Below, in pieces: positions 50,890-61,655 of a stretch of 64,000 bases of DNA (positions within the stretch are counted from its first letter, which is position 1; every line of letters starts with the position of its first letter). A model generated the notes under the pieces. The model saw nothing but the letters and a program-made list of their open reading frames with translations, was not told the origin of the DNA and made no database searches. The stretch is taken from positions 290,774 to 354,773 of the forward strand of contig NZ_KI912410.1 of assembly GCF_000518265.1 (NCBI RefSeq). Reading direction: 5' to 3'. The DNA is from Actinomadura oligospora ATCC 43269. Its GTDB lineage: Bacteria; Actinomycetota; Actinomycetes; Streptosporangiales; Streptosporangiaceae. The position numbers and the translations under genes were made by a program.

Positions 50890-52179
50890 ACCTCCAAGAC
50901 CATGACCCCCGACACGGCCGAGGCAGAGCTGAGCGCGGACGAGGCGCGGCGTCTGGCGTTGCGAGCTCAGGGACTGCTGGGCGCGGACGCGCGGCGCGGC
51001 GGGGTGCCCGGTGTGCTCTCGCGTCTCGGGGCTGTCCAGTTGGACACGATTTCCGTGCTCGCGCGGTCGCATGAGCTCGTCCCCTATGCGCGACTCGGCG
51101 CGATGCCGAAGGAGAAGATCGAGAACGCCTATTGGGCGGCGCCCGCGCGGGATGTTGATCGCGGGACGGCGCGGAACGGCGAAACTCCGGTGGGCGCGAG
51201 TGATCGGCGGTCGATCAACAGGCGCGCGAAAGCGACCGGGCCGTTCGCGTTCGAATACTGGGCGCACGCGGCGTCGATCCTGCCGATCGAGGAATGGCCG
51301 ACCCTGGCCTTCCGGCGGCGGGAGTTCCGGCGGAAGGGCGTCCGCTGGCACAAGGTGCCGGACGGGGTGTGCGACGAGATCCGCGCGAAGCTCAAGGCGG
51401 AAGGGCCGCTGACGACCAGGGAACTCGGCGGCGCCAAGGCCGGAGGCGACTGGTGGGAGTGGAGCGACCACAAGATCGGCATCGAGTGGCTCTGGGACAT
51501 CGGTGAGGTCGCGTGCGTCCAGCGGGTCGGCTGGCGGCGCGTGTACGACCTGGCCGAGCGGGTCGTCCCGGACGACCTGTACGGAGCCGAACCGGACGAT
51601 GCCGAGTGCCTGACCAGGCTCGTCCGGCTGGCGGGACGGGCGCTCGGCGTGGCGACCCGCTCCGACCTCGCCGACTACTACCGGATCAAGGCCGAGCAGG
51701 TGGACGCGGTGATCGAGGCGTCCGGGCTGGTGCCGGTGCGGGTCCAGGGCTGGCGGCAGCGGGCGTGGGCCGATCCGGAGGCGCTGGTGACGCCGCCGCG
51801 CGGCAGGCACGCCACGACGCTGCTGTCCCCGTTCGACTCGCTGGTGTGGGACCGGGGACGGACGTCCCGCGTCTTCGACTTCGATCACCGGCTGGAGGCG
51901 TACGTCCCGAAGGCGAAGCGCGTGCACGGCTACTTCACGATGCCGCTGCTCGCCGGAGGACGCCTGATCGGACGCGTCGACCCGGCCCGCGAGGGGACGA
52001 CGCTCGTCGCGCGGCAGGTCTCCCTCGAACCACGTCTCACCAGGTCGGCCGCCCGTCTGGAGGAGGGGGCGGAGGCGTTGCGCGTCGCGCTCCGCGGCGC
52101 CGCCGAGTGGGTGGGATGCGACTCGGTCCGCGTCGAACGCGCCGAACCGGCGATCAAGCAGCTCGTCGAAAGGGCCTGA
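50887..52179 (+). CDS. YcaQ/AlkZ-family (HTH_42) DNA glycosylase
   Basis: A 430-residue winged-helix protein of the HTH_42 family, whose studied members unhook interstrand DNA crosslinks or remove bulky alkylated bases. N-terminal features are SADEARRLALRAQGL and the catalytic Q-x-D stretch LGAVQLDTISVLARSHEL (Q51, D53). As I recall, Q-x-D is the YcaQ form, while Q-x-Q marks resistance-type AlkZ. Other family parts are ENAYWAAPAR (normally EYWAHEAS-like), FEYWAHAASILP, and the C-terminal LLSPFDSLVWDRGRTSRVFDFDHRLEAYVP. Residues ~88-108 look like a Gly/Arg insertion. The GTG at 50887 has a leaderless promoter element, and the 84 upstream codons are discarded. It is monocistronic. Confidence 0.88.
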   Translation: MTSKTMTPDTAEAELSADEARRLALRAQGLLGADARRGGVPGVLSRLGAVQLDTISVLARSHELVPYARLGAMPKEKIENAYWAAPARDVDRGTARNGETPVGASDRRSINRRAKATGPFAFEYWAHAASILPIEEWPTLAFRRREFRRKGVRWHKVPDGVCDEIRAKLKAEGPLTTRELGGAKAGGDWWEWSDHKIGIEWLWDIGEVACVQRVGWRRVYDLAERVVPDDLYGAEPDDAECLTRLVRLAGRALGVATRSDLADYYRIKAEQVDAVIEASGLVPVRVQGWRQRAWADPEALVTPPRGRHATTLLSPFDSLVWDRGRTSRVFDFDHRLEAYVPKAKRVHGYFTMPLLAGGRLIGRVDPAREGTTLVARQVSLEPRLTRSAARLEEGAEALRVALRGAAEWVGCDSVRVERAEPAIKQLVERA

Positions 52180-52814
52180 GGGGCGCACTGGCCCGGGGGC
52201 CGGGGCTTGGAGCACCCGCCCCGGCGATCCTGCCGCCGGAACCTGCCGTCCAGGCGGCCGGGGGCGGGAGCCTGCCGTCCAGGCGGCCGGGGGCGGGACG
52301 CCGCCGCCGATGTGACCTCGCCCGGATGGTGGGCGCGTTCGACGCGACCAGCCCCCTCGGGACGCGGTTCCTCGAGTTTCCTTGCCGTGATCAACGGGCT
52401 CGGCTGCGGTGTCGTCCTTCAGGAGTTCGTGAAGCGCGTCCAGGTCATGGTGGGTCACAAGGGAATGCACGCTCGGTCACAGGAGCGCACTGAACGTGAC
52501 GAGGGTCGGGGAACTCGCCGAGATCCGGACGACTCCGGAAGACCGAGATGAGTAACGGCCCTTGGGGATGCGGCGGCCGGCAGGCCGAGGTGAGGATCGG
52601 CCCCTGGAAACGCGTCGGCCCGCCGGGGCCTGGAGGGGCGTCCCTTCTCGGGGGAGGAACGCGGATCCAGGTCCGGCGGGCCGGACGGTCGAGGCCGCCG
52701 ATCGGGTCGGACGACCGCGGTGCGATCGCCGATCGCCGAGCACCGAGCGCGGTGGCCGGTCGCCGTCCCGTCGGGTGCGCGGGGTGCGCTGCTCCGGCGG
52801 GACGCGGGTGGGGA
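52180..52814. other. Intergenic region, 635 bases, with a 28-bp direct repeat
   Basis: A perfect 28-base direct repeat with 29-bp period occupies 52242-52269 and 52271-52298 (starting CCTGCCGTCCAGGCGG). The stretch 52380-52470 read on the minus strand gives a plausible peptide (HSLVTHHDLDALHELLKDD), but it runs on into non-coding DNA and I do not call it. No RNA gene is visible. Confidence 0.45.
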
Positions 52815-53147
52815 TCAGCCGTGCGCGCCCTGCTGCGCGTCGGACATGACCGCCTTCTTCGCCTCGCCGGCCAGGCCGCCGCGGCGCTTGTTCGTGCGGC
52901 TGCCGAAGACCGAGTAGTCCACGATCTCGGGCAGGACGCGCGGCGCGTCCACCACGACGTCGGCGAAAAGGTGCACGAGCGCGGCCAGGACCAGGCCGAC
53001 CGCGATGATCGCGGCTCCGACCCAGAACAGCACCCACTGCGGTCCCAGGCAGAGCGCGACTCCGCCCACGGTGAAGCCGGCGAAGATCACGGTGACCGCC
53101 AGCCAGGAACTCGGCCGTCCGGCGTGCGAGCCGTACTCATCGGACAA
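52815..53147 (-). CDS. Small two-helix membrane protein
   Basis: A 110-residue protein with two membrane helices (WLAVTVIFAGFTVGGVALCLG and VLFWVGAAIIAVGLVLAALVHLFAD). It begins MSDEYGSHAGRPSSW. This layout, a His/Gly-containing start then two helices, resembles small actinobacterial membrane proteins such as those of the DUF6704 type. The tail (GSRTNKRRGGLAGEAKKAV) is basic and should be cytoplasmic. The gene diverges from secA with 187 bases between the starts. A role near the translocase is suggested only by position. Confidence 0.7.
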   Translation of the reverse strand: MSDEYGSHAGRPSSWLAVTVIFAGFTVGGVALCLGPQWVLFWVGAAIIAVGLVLAALVHLFADVVVDAPRVLPEIVDYSVFGSRTNKRRGGLAGEAKKAVMSDAQQGAHG

Positions 53148-53260
53148 TTTGGGCCCCTCCCCTCAGAGTGTTCAGGATGATTGTCCCGGACGGGTGTCAG
53201 AGGGTTGAACGCGGGCCGGGATTGCGTCGCAGGGTGACCTAGACCATTCTGAGTCTCGCC

Positions 53261-53275
53261 TACGATGGCATCGTA
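53261..53275 (+). promoter_or_regulatory. Palindrome overlapping the probable secA -10 hexamer
   Basis: TACGATGGCATCGTA is a perfect inverted repeat of six bases around GGC. Its first half, TACGAT, is the best -10 hexamer upstream of secA and would give a ~60-base leader. Confidence 0.4.
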
Positions 53276-53334
53276 CGTGTGGTGTGCGTGCCGCCGGGCG
53301 GCGGTGACCCACGATCTGCAAGGAGCCTCCGAGA

Positions 53335-56181
<2,847 letters not shown>

Positions 56182-56193
56182 CACCAGCACCCC

Positions 56194-56230
56194 AGCGGCC
56201 CCGGTCCACCGACCGGGGCCGCTCCCTTTT
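56194..56230 (+). terminator. Intrinsic terminator of secA
   Basis: AGCGGCCCCGGTC (56194-56206) pairs perfectly with 56211-56223 around CACC and is followed by CCCTTTT. Confidence 0.9.
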
Positions 56231-56368
56231 CCCCACCAGACGTCGAGCCCAGCCACACCACATGGACCGGGCCGGGGTCGTGCGCATCCCCGCCAGGCAC
56301 GCCGTGCCGGGCCCAGGGGGCCGCGCTTATGCGTGTCGGCGTGCACACGTTGCCACGCGTCCCGCACC

Positions 56369-56406
56369 ACGCACATATTGCGTTCTGCACCACGCAGACG
56401 TTGCGT
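56369..56406. promoter_or_regulatory. Two ACGCA-N5-TGCGT palindromes 23 bp apart
   Basis: The palindromes at 56369-56383 and 56392-56406 each lie inside a direct repeat beginning GCACCACGCA. They sit in the 398-base region 56182-56579 between convergent secA and a PTS gene. That region otherwise holds two terminators and no gene I can support. Confidence 0.45.
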
Positions 56407-56477
56407 CACGTAACCGCGATGGGGTCGTGGGTGGCGTGCGTGGGTTCGCGGGGTGGTCGTGGGGTGAGGGAAAAGGG

Positions 56478-56507
56478 GACGGCGGGGCGCTGGTGCGCCC
56501 CGCCGTC
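56478..56507 (-). terminator. Terminator of the minus-strand gntR-EIIC transcript
   Basis: A 13-bp stem (56478-56490 with 56495-56507) has a four-base loop. On the minus strand it is followed by CCCCTTTTCCC. Confidence 0.8.
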
Positions 56508-56579
56508 GGGGGAGGCGGCTCCCTAGGGGGTGGGAGGGCCTCGGGGAGGGCCGGACTTCGGGCTGGGTCCGGCCTGGTG

Positions 56580-57917
56580 TTACTGGGTCGCCTTCTCGCG
56601 CTTGCGGGAGGCGGCGGGCTTCTCGGACGGGGCGTCGACGGCCTCGTCGGGGTCCGGTTCGCGGCCGGGGGTCGCGAAGTTGAACTTCTCGATCAGGAAC
56701 TTGAAGAGGAAGTAGTAGATGAAGAAGTAGAGGACGCCGAGTCCGAGGATGAGCGCCAGGCCCTTGGTGTTGCTCTTGCTGGCGTTCAGCAGCAGGTCGA
56801 TGAGGCCCGCGGAGAAGCCGAAGCCGAGCTGGGCGTGGAGGGCCTCCAGGAGGGCCATCGAGATGCCGGTCAGGACGACGTGCACGGCGTACAGGACGGG
56901 CGCGACGAACATGAAGGCGAACTCGATGGGCTCGGTCACGCCGGTGACGAAGGCGGTGAGGGCGGCGGAGATCATGATGCCGCCGACGGCCTTGCGGCGG
57001 TGCGGGGGAGCGGCGCGCCACATGGCGAGGGCCGCGCCGGGCAGGCCGAACATCAGGACGGGGAAGAAGCCCGCGAGGAAGCCGCCGGCGTGCGGGTCGC
57101 CCGCCAGGTAGCGGTTGATCTCGCCGTGGACGGCGGTGCCGTTGTCGTTGTAGGTGCCGAAGACGAACCAGACCAGCGAGTTCGGGATGTGGTGCAGGCC
57201 GAACGGCAGCAGCAGGCGGTTGACGACGCCGTAGACGCCCGCGCCGAGCGCGCCCGCGCCGGTGATCCAGTTGCCGAAGTCGGTCAGCCAGGTGCCGAAC
57301 ATCGGCCAGACGAAGCCGATCACGACGCCGAGGACCAGGGCGGCGACGGCGGTGATGATCGGGACGAACCGGCGACCGCCGAAGAAGGCCAGGTAGGTGG
57401 GCAGCTTGACCCGGTAGAAGCGCTGGTAGAGCAGGGCCGCGACGACGCCGATGAGGATGCCGCCGAGGACGTCGGTGGGGTTCTTGGCGCCCCAGTCGAT
57501 GACCGCGCTGGTCTTGCCGTCCGCCACCTTGTCGATCAGCACGTTCGCCTTGAGCTGCGAGGTGTGCGAGAACATGATCTTCGAGACGTGGTCGAAGACC
57601 AGGTAGCCGACGACGGCGGCCAGGGCGGTCGAGCCGTCCGCCTTCTTCGCGAAGCCGATCGCCACTCCGACGGCGAACAGCAGCGGCAGGTTGGCGAACA
57701 GGGCGTTGCCGGCCTCGCCGACGATCTCGGCGACGCGGACCCAGCCGAGCCCGTCCGCGCCGAGCATGTCCGGCTGGCCGAAGCGCAGCAGGAGGGCGGC
57801 GGCGGGCAGGACGGCGATCGGCAGCATGAGGCTGCGGCCGATCCGCTGCAGGACGGCGAACGCGGCCGACCAGGGCTTGCGCCCGGCCGAGCCCTCCGCC
57901 GCGGCGATGGAACTCAT
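56580..57917 (-). CDS. PTS EIIC component, glucose/N-acetylglucosamine family (paralogue 1)
   Basis: A 445-residue sugar permease with about ten membrane segments. Family features are LQRIGRSLMLPIAVLPAAALLLRFG near the start, VNRLLLPFGLHH, HGEINRYLAGDPHAGGFLAGFFPVLMFGLPGAALAM, and the substrate-contact motif GVTEPIEFAFMFVAPVLYAVH. It carries no EIIB or EIIA domain; the soluble partners are encoded at 62849-63549. The C-terminal ~30 residues are charged (PDPDEAVDAPSEKPAASRK). The ATG at 57917 has GGAGAGGA nine bases upstream. It is downstream of the gntR gene on the same strand by 74 bases and probably co-transcribed. N-acetylglucosamine is the likely substrate from the nag context. Confidence 0.93.
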   Translation of the reverse strand: MSSIAAAEGSAGRKPWSAAFAVLQRIGRSLMLPIAVLPAAALLLRFGQPDMLGADGLGWVRVAEIVGEAGNALFANLPLLFAVGVAIGFAKKADGSTALAAVVGYLVFDHVSKIMFSHTSQLKANVLIDKVADGKTSAVIDWGAKNPTDVLGGILIGVVAALLYQRFYRVKLPTYLAFFGGRRFVPIITAVAALVLGVVIGFVWPMFGTWLTDFGNWITGAGALGAGVYGVVNRLLLPFGLHHIPNSLVWFVFGTYNDNGTAVHGEINRYLAGDPHAGGFLAGFFPVLMFGLPGAALAMWRAAPPHRRKAVGGIMISAALTAFVTGVTEPIEFAFMFVAPVLYAVHVVLTGISMALLEALHAQLGFGFSAGLIDLLLNASKSNTKGLALILGLGVLYFFIYYFLFKFLIEKFNFATPGREPDPDEAVDAPSEKPAASRKREKATQ

Positions 57918-57991
57918 CAGGGGTGATTCCTCTCCACGGTCATTTCGGGGTGGTGCCAGCAGCGGGCGGAGCGGCCCGGAGCTGCCGGGGG

Positions 57992-58732
57992 TCAGGAGCG
58001 GGTCGGGGGGTGGCCCAGCGCCGTGTGGACCTGGTAGCGGTCGGCACGGTAGGTGGACACGCCGAGCTCGGCGCAGGTCCCGTTGGTGAAGGAGCGCCTG
58101 CGCAGCAGCAGCACGGCGCTGCCCCGGGGGATCTGCAGGTGGCGGGCGTCGGTCGCGTCCGCCAGGCCGGCGTCGATCGTCTGGTCGCCCGCGTCGAAGA
58201 CCAGCCCGTACACCGCCTCGAGGACGCCGTACAGGGACCGGTCGGCGAGCCGCCGGTCCAGCAGGTCGGGCGCGAGCGATGCGAGGATATGCGCCCTTTC
58301 GAGTGCCATGGGCTCGCCGTCGGCGGTGCGCAGCCGCTCGACGACGTGGATCGGGGTGCCGAGTTCGACCTCGAAGGTGCGGGCGAGGCGGGCGTCGGCG
58401 GGCACGGTGCGGCGGTCGAGGTCGATCGCGCCAGGACGCATCCCGCGGGCGAGCATGTCCTCGGTGAACGAGACCAGCCGCAGCGGCATCTCGATCTTCG
58501 GACGGGCGACGAAGGTGCCCTTGCCGGGCACCCGGTACAGCCGGCCCTCGGAGACGAGCTGGTCGACGCCCTGCCGGACGGTCATCCGCGACAGCCCGTA
58601 CCGCGCGCACAGCTCGCGCTCGGAGGGTATGGGGGCGTCCACCGGGAGCTCGGCGCTCTCGATCATGTCCAGCAGGATGGCCCTGAGCTGGAAGTACTTC
58701 GGGACGGGACTGTTCGGGTCAATGGTCGTCAC
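57992..58732 (-). CDS. GntR/HutC-type regulator, DasR-like
   Basis: A 246-residue regulator. The winged helix (YFQLRAILLDMIESAELPVDAPIPSERELCARYGLSRMTVRQGVDQLVSEGRLYRVPGKGTFVARP) is followed by a UTRA effector domain (LVSFTEDMLARGMRPG ... HVVERLRTADGEPMALERAHI ... STYRADRYQVHTAL). DasR of Streptomyces has this architecture, senses glucosamine-6-P-type phosphosugars and controls nag and pts genes through dre sites. The dre palindrome at 58799-58820 overlaps the gene's own -10 region and a second lies before nagA, so autoregulation and local control are strongly indicated. Whether it is the global DasR or a local paralogue cannot be settled here. Confidence 0.9.
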   Translation of the reverse strand: MTTIDPNSPVPKYFQLRAILLDMIESAELPVDAPIPSERELCARYGLSRMTVRQGVDQLVSEGRLYRVPGKGTFVARPKIEMPLRLVSFTEDMLARGMRPGAIDLDRRTVPADARLARTFEVELGTPIHVVERLRTADGEPMALERAHILASLAPDLLDRRLADRSLYGVLEAVYGLVFDAGDQTIDAGLADATDARHLQIPRGSAVLLLRRRSFTNGTCAELGVSTYRADRYQVHTALGHPPTRS

Positions 58733-58798
58733 GGGGATCCTCAGGGGAGCCCGGGCCGATGGCCGGCCGACGGGAGTCCGGATCGACTCGGTATGTAC

Positions 58799-58841
58799 TG
58801 GTCTAGTCCGGACTAGACCACAGGATTTCGACGTGTGTCAA
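58799..58841 (-). promoter_or_regulatory. gntR promoter overlapped by a perfect dre-type palindrome
   Basis: TGGTCTAGTCC and its exact reverse complement abut at 58799-58820, matching the DasR dre consensus. On the minus strand TTGACA (58841-58836) lies 18 bases from TCTAGT inside the palindrome, so a bound regulator would cover the -10. The rest of the 325-base gap 58733-59057 shows no gene. Confidence 0.8.
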
Positions 58842-59057
58842 CTCACAGATGCGTAACGTCCGGATCGCGCCGAGGTCGCCGAAGATCACTTGATTTCGCA
58901 GGTCAGCGCGTTGAATGCGGCGGCGTCGAAGCTTCGTGTCGTTCGCGTGAGAAGGGGTGTATGTCCGCTCGCGTCCCGCGCGCGAAGGGCGTGTTCGCTG
59001 CCAGCGAAATCCGGATCCATTGCGCTGGGAGGCCGAACCGGGGTAGTGCGCGGCTCC

Positions 59058-60350
59058 TCAGGTGTCGCTCGCGGTCTCCTCGGGTTCGCGGCCCGGGGTG
59101 GGGAGGTTCAGCCGGGTGATGACGAAGTAGAAGATCGCGTAGTAGAGGAAGAAGTAGACGACGCCCATCCCGATGATCAGGGGCAGGTGCCGGGTGTTGC
59201 TCTTGGTCGCGTTCAGCAGCATGTCGATGAGGCCCGCGGAGAACGAGAAGCCGAGCTGGGCGTCGAGGGCGGCGAGGACGTACATCGAGACGCCGGTCAG
59301 CAGCACGTGGATGGCGTAGAGCAGCGGCGCGACGAACATGAACGAGAACTCGATCGGCTCGGTGACGCCGCAGACGAAGGCGGTCAGCGCGGCCGACACC
59401 ATCAGGCCGCCGACGACGCCCCTCCTGCCGTGCGGGGCGGCGCGCCAGATGGCCATCGCGGCGCCGGGAAGGCCGAACATCAGGACGGGGAAGAAGCCCG
59501 CGAGGAACGTCCCGGCGTGCGGGTCGCCCGCCAGGTACCGGTTGATCTCGCCGTGGATGATCGTCCCGTGGTCGTTGTAGGAGCCGAAGACGAACCAGAT
59601 CAGCGAGTTGAGGATGTGGTGCAGGCCGAACGGCAGCAGCAGCCGGTTCGCGATGCCGTAGATGCCCGCGCCGGGCGCGCCGAGGCCGGTGATCCAGTCG
59701 CCGAAGGAGTCGATCCAGTGGCCGAGCGTCGGCCAGACCAGGCCGAAGGCGACGCCGAGCACCAGGCAGGCGGCGGCGCTGACGATCGGCACGAACCGCC
59801 GTCCGCCGAAGAACGCCAGCCACGAGGGCAGCTTGATCCGGTAGAAGCGCTGGTAGAGCAGGGCGACGATGATCCCGACGACGATCCCGCCGAGCACCTG
59901 GGTCGGGTTCTTCAGGCCGTACCCGATCACGTCCTTGACCGCGCCGGCCTCCACGACCTTCTGGACCACCGAGTCCTTGAGCGTGGACGAGTGGGCGAAC
60001 ATCGTCTTCGAGACCCGGTCGAAGACCAGGTAGCCGACGACGGCGGAGAGGGCGGTCGAGCCGTCGGACTTCCTGGCGAAGCCGATGGCGACGCCGACCG
60101 CGAAGAGGATCGCGAGGTTGTCGAGCAGCGCGCCGCCCGCCGCGGCGAACACCTCGGCGATCCGGTCCCAGCCGAGGCCGTCCTTGCCGAGCAGGTCGTC
60201 CTGGCCGAGGCGGAGCAGGATGCCGGCGGCGGGCAGGACGGCGATGGGCAGCATCAGGCTGCGGCCGATCCGCTGCAGCACCGCGAACGTGGCGGACCAG
60301 GCGTGCCGCGCGCCGCCCCCGCCGTCTGCCTGCGTGGTCGTGGAACTCAT
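59058..60350 (-). CDS. PTS EIIC component, glucose/N-acetylglucosamine family (paralogue 2)
   Basis: A 430-residue permease very similar along its length to the paralogue at 56580-57917. It shares LQRIGRSLMLPIAVLPAAG, HGEINRYLAGDPHAGTFLAGFFPVLMFGLPGAA and GVTEPIEFSFMFVAPLLYAIH. Differences cluster in the external loop around residues 125-150 (HSSTLKDSVVQKVVEAGAVK) and at the C-terminus, which may alter substrate choice. It has no fused EIIB or EIIA. The ATG at 60350 lies 71 bases from the dre site at 60421-60446 and diverges from nagA, so both should be released together. It is not in the same transcript as paralogue 1, which has the gntR promoter. Confidence 0.92.
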   Translation of the reverse strand: MSSTTTQADGGGGARHAWSATFAVLQRIGRSLMLPIAVLPAAGILLRLGQDDLLGKDGLGWDRIAEVFAAAGGALLDNLAILFAVGVAIGFARKSDGSTALSAVVGYLVFDRVSKTMFAHSSTLKDSVVQKVVEAGAVKDVIGYGLKNPTQVLGGIVVGIIVALLYQRFYRIKLPSWLAFFGGRRFVPIVSAAACLVLGVAFGLVWPTLGHWIDSFGDWITGLGAPGAGIYGIANRLLLPFGLHHILNSLIWFVFGSYNDHGTIIHGEINRYLAGDPHAGTFLAGFFPVLMFGLPGAAMAIWRAAPHGRRGVVGGLMVSAALTAFVCGVTEPIEFSFMFVAPLLYAIHVLLTGVSMYVLAALDAQLGFSFSAGLIDMLLNATKSNTRHLPLIIGMGVVYFFLYYAIFYFVITRLNLPTPGREPEETASDT

Positions 60351-60420
60351 GAGCCGATGGACTCCCCCGAGCGAACACCCTCGCTCTATCGCTTTGCCGC
60401 GTGTGTCGGGTATGTTGCGT

Positions 60421-60446
60421 ACTGGTCCAGACCGGACTAGACCAGT
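60421..60446. promoter_or_regulatory. dre-type operator between EIIC and nagA
   Basis: The 26-base dyad starts ACTGGTCCAG and ends CTAGACCAGT around ACCGGA, an imperfect dre site. It lies midway between the divergent start codons of EIIC paralogue 2 and nagA. Confidence 0.75.
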
Positions 60447-60494
60447 CGTGGCAGACACGACCGGCGAACCCGGCGTCACGGAGAGTGCGTCCCG

Positions 60495-61655
60495 ATGGCA
60501 CAACGTCTGATCACCGCGAACCGCATGATCACTTCCCCCGCGGAGGGTCCTACCCGCGTGGTCTCGCCGGGATACGTCCGGTTCGAGGACGGCGTGATCA
60601 TCGAGGCGGGAGAGGGCCGCCCGGACGGCGCGGACCTCCACCTCGAGGACGGCGTGCTCGCCCCCGGCCTGGTCGACCTGCAGGTCAACGGCTTCTTCGG
60701 GCACGACATGGTGGACGCCGACGAGACCGGCTGGCGGACGGTCGTCGAGCGCCTCCCCGAGACCGGCGTGACCTCCTTCCTGCCGACGTTCATCACCGCG
60801 CCCGTCGAGGTCCAGGCCGCGGCGCTGCGCCGCACCCGCGACCTGCTGCCGACGCTGGACGGCCGGGGCACGCGCGTGCTGGGTGTGCACCTCGAGGGGC
60901 CGTTCCTGTCGGAGAAGCGCAAGGGCGCGCACAACCCCGCCTACCTGACCGACCCGACGCCCGAGAAGATCGCGACGCTGCTCGAGACCGGGCTGGTCAA
61001 GCTGGTCACGCTCGCCCCCGAGCGGGACGGCGCGCTGGACGCGATCCGCACGCTCGTGGAGAACGGCGTGCTGGTCAGCGTCGGTCACAGCGACGCGTCC
61101 GCGAGCCAGGTCGCCGCCGCGGCCGGTGCGGGCGCGCGCAAGGTCACCCACATCTTCAACGCCCAGTCCGGGATGAACCACCGCGACCCGGGCGTGGCGG
61201 CGCAGGCGCTCGCCGACGACCGGCTGAGCCCCGGCCTCATCCTCGACCTGCACCACGTGTCCGGGACCGTGGCCAGGGTCGTCTTCAACGCCGCGGCCGG
61301 ACGCGTCGTGCTCGTCACCGACGCCGCGTCCGCCGCCGGGATGCCGCCGGGCACCTACGAGCTGGGCGGCGAACCGATCACCATGCCGGAGCAGGGGCCG
61401 CCGCTGCGCGCCGACGGCACCATCGCGGGCTCCGGGCTCCGGCTGGACGACGCCATCGGCAACGCGCTGGCGATCGGCATCGACCTGGTGACGGCCGTGG
61501 ACGCCGCCACCCGCGTCCCCGCCGACCTCGTCGGACGGCCCGACCTCGGCCGCATCGCCCCCGGCGCGAAGGCCGACCTGGTCTGGCTCGGTCCCGACCA
61601 TCGCGCGCGTACGACGTGGATCAACGGGCAGGAACTCTTCGGAGGGGGATCATGA
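60495..61655 (+). CDS. nagA: N-acetylglucosamine-6-phosphate deacetylase
   Basis: A 386-residue amidohydrolase releasing acetate from GlcNAc-6-P, the first step after PTS uptake. The metal and active-site stretches are VDLQVNGFFGHD, GVHLEGPFLSEKRKGAHNP (Glu metal ligand), VSVGHSDA (His), THIFNAQSGMNHRDPG (His and substrate His) and VLVTDAASAAGMPPG (catalytic Asp). The barrel is flanked by the usual small beta-domain made of both termini. The ATG at 60495 is preceded by GGAGAG. It begins the plus-strand operon with the SIS deaminase, and its stop overlaps the next start by ATGA. Expression should depend on the dre site 49 bases upstream. Confidence 0.95.
   Translation: MAQRLITANRMITSPAEGPTRVVSPGYVRFEDGVIIEAGEGRPDGADLHLEDGVLAPGLVDLQVNGFFGHDMVDADETGWRTVVERLPETGVTSFLPTFITAPVEVQAAALRRTRDLLPTLDGRGTRVLGVHLEGPFLSEKRKGAHNPAYLTDPTPEKIATLLETGLVKLVTLAPERDGALDAIRTLVENGVLVSVGHSDASASQVAAAAGAGARKVTHIFNAQSGMNHRDPGVAAQALADDRLSPGLILDLHHVSGTVARVVFNAAAGRVVLVTDAASAAGMPPGTYELGGEPITMPEQGPPLRADGTIAGSGLRLDDAIGNALAIGIDLVTAVDAATRVPADLVGRPDLGRIAPGAKADLVWLGPDHRARTTWINGQELFGGGS

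Noticed and set aside
52381..52470. Short minus-strand peptide starting HSLVTHHDLDALHELL
   Set aside because: The frame runs on through non-coding DNA with no stop near a domain end, and no ribosome binding site is present.
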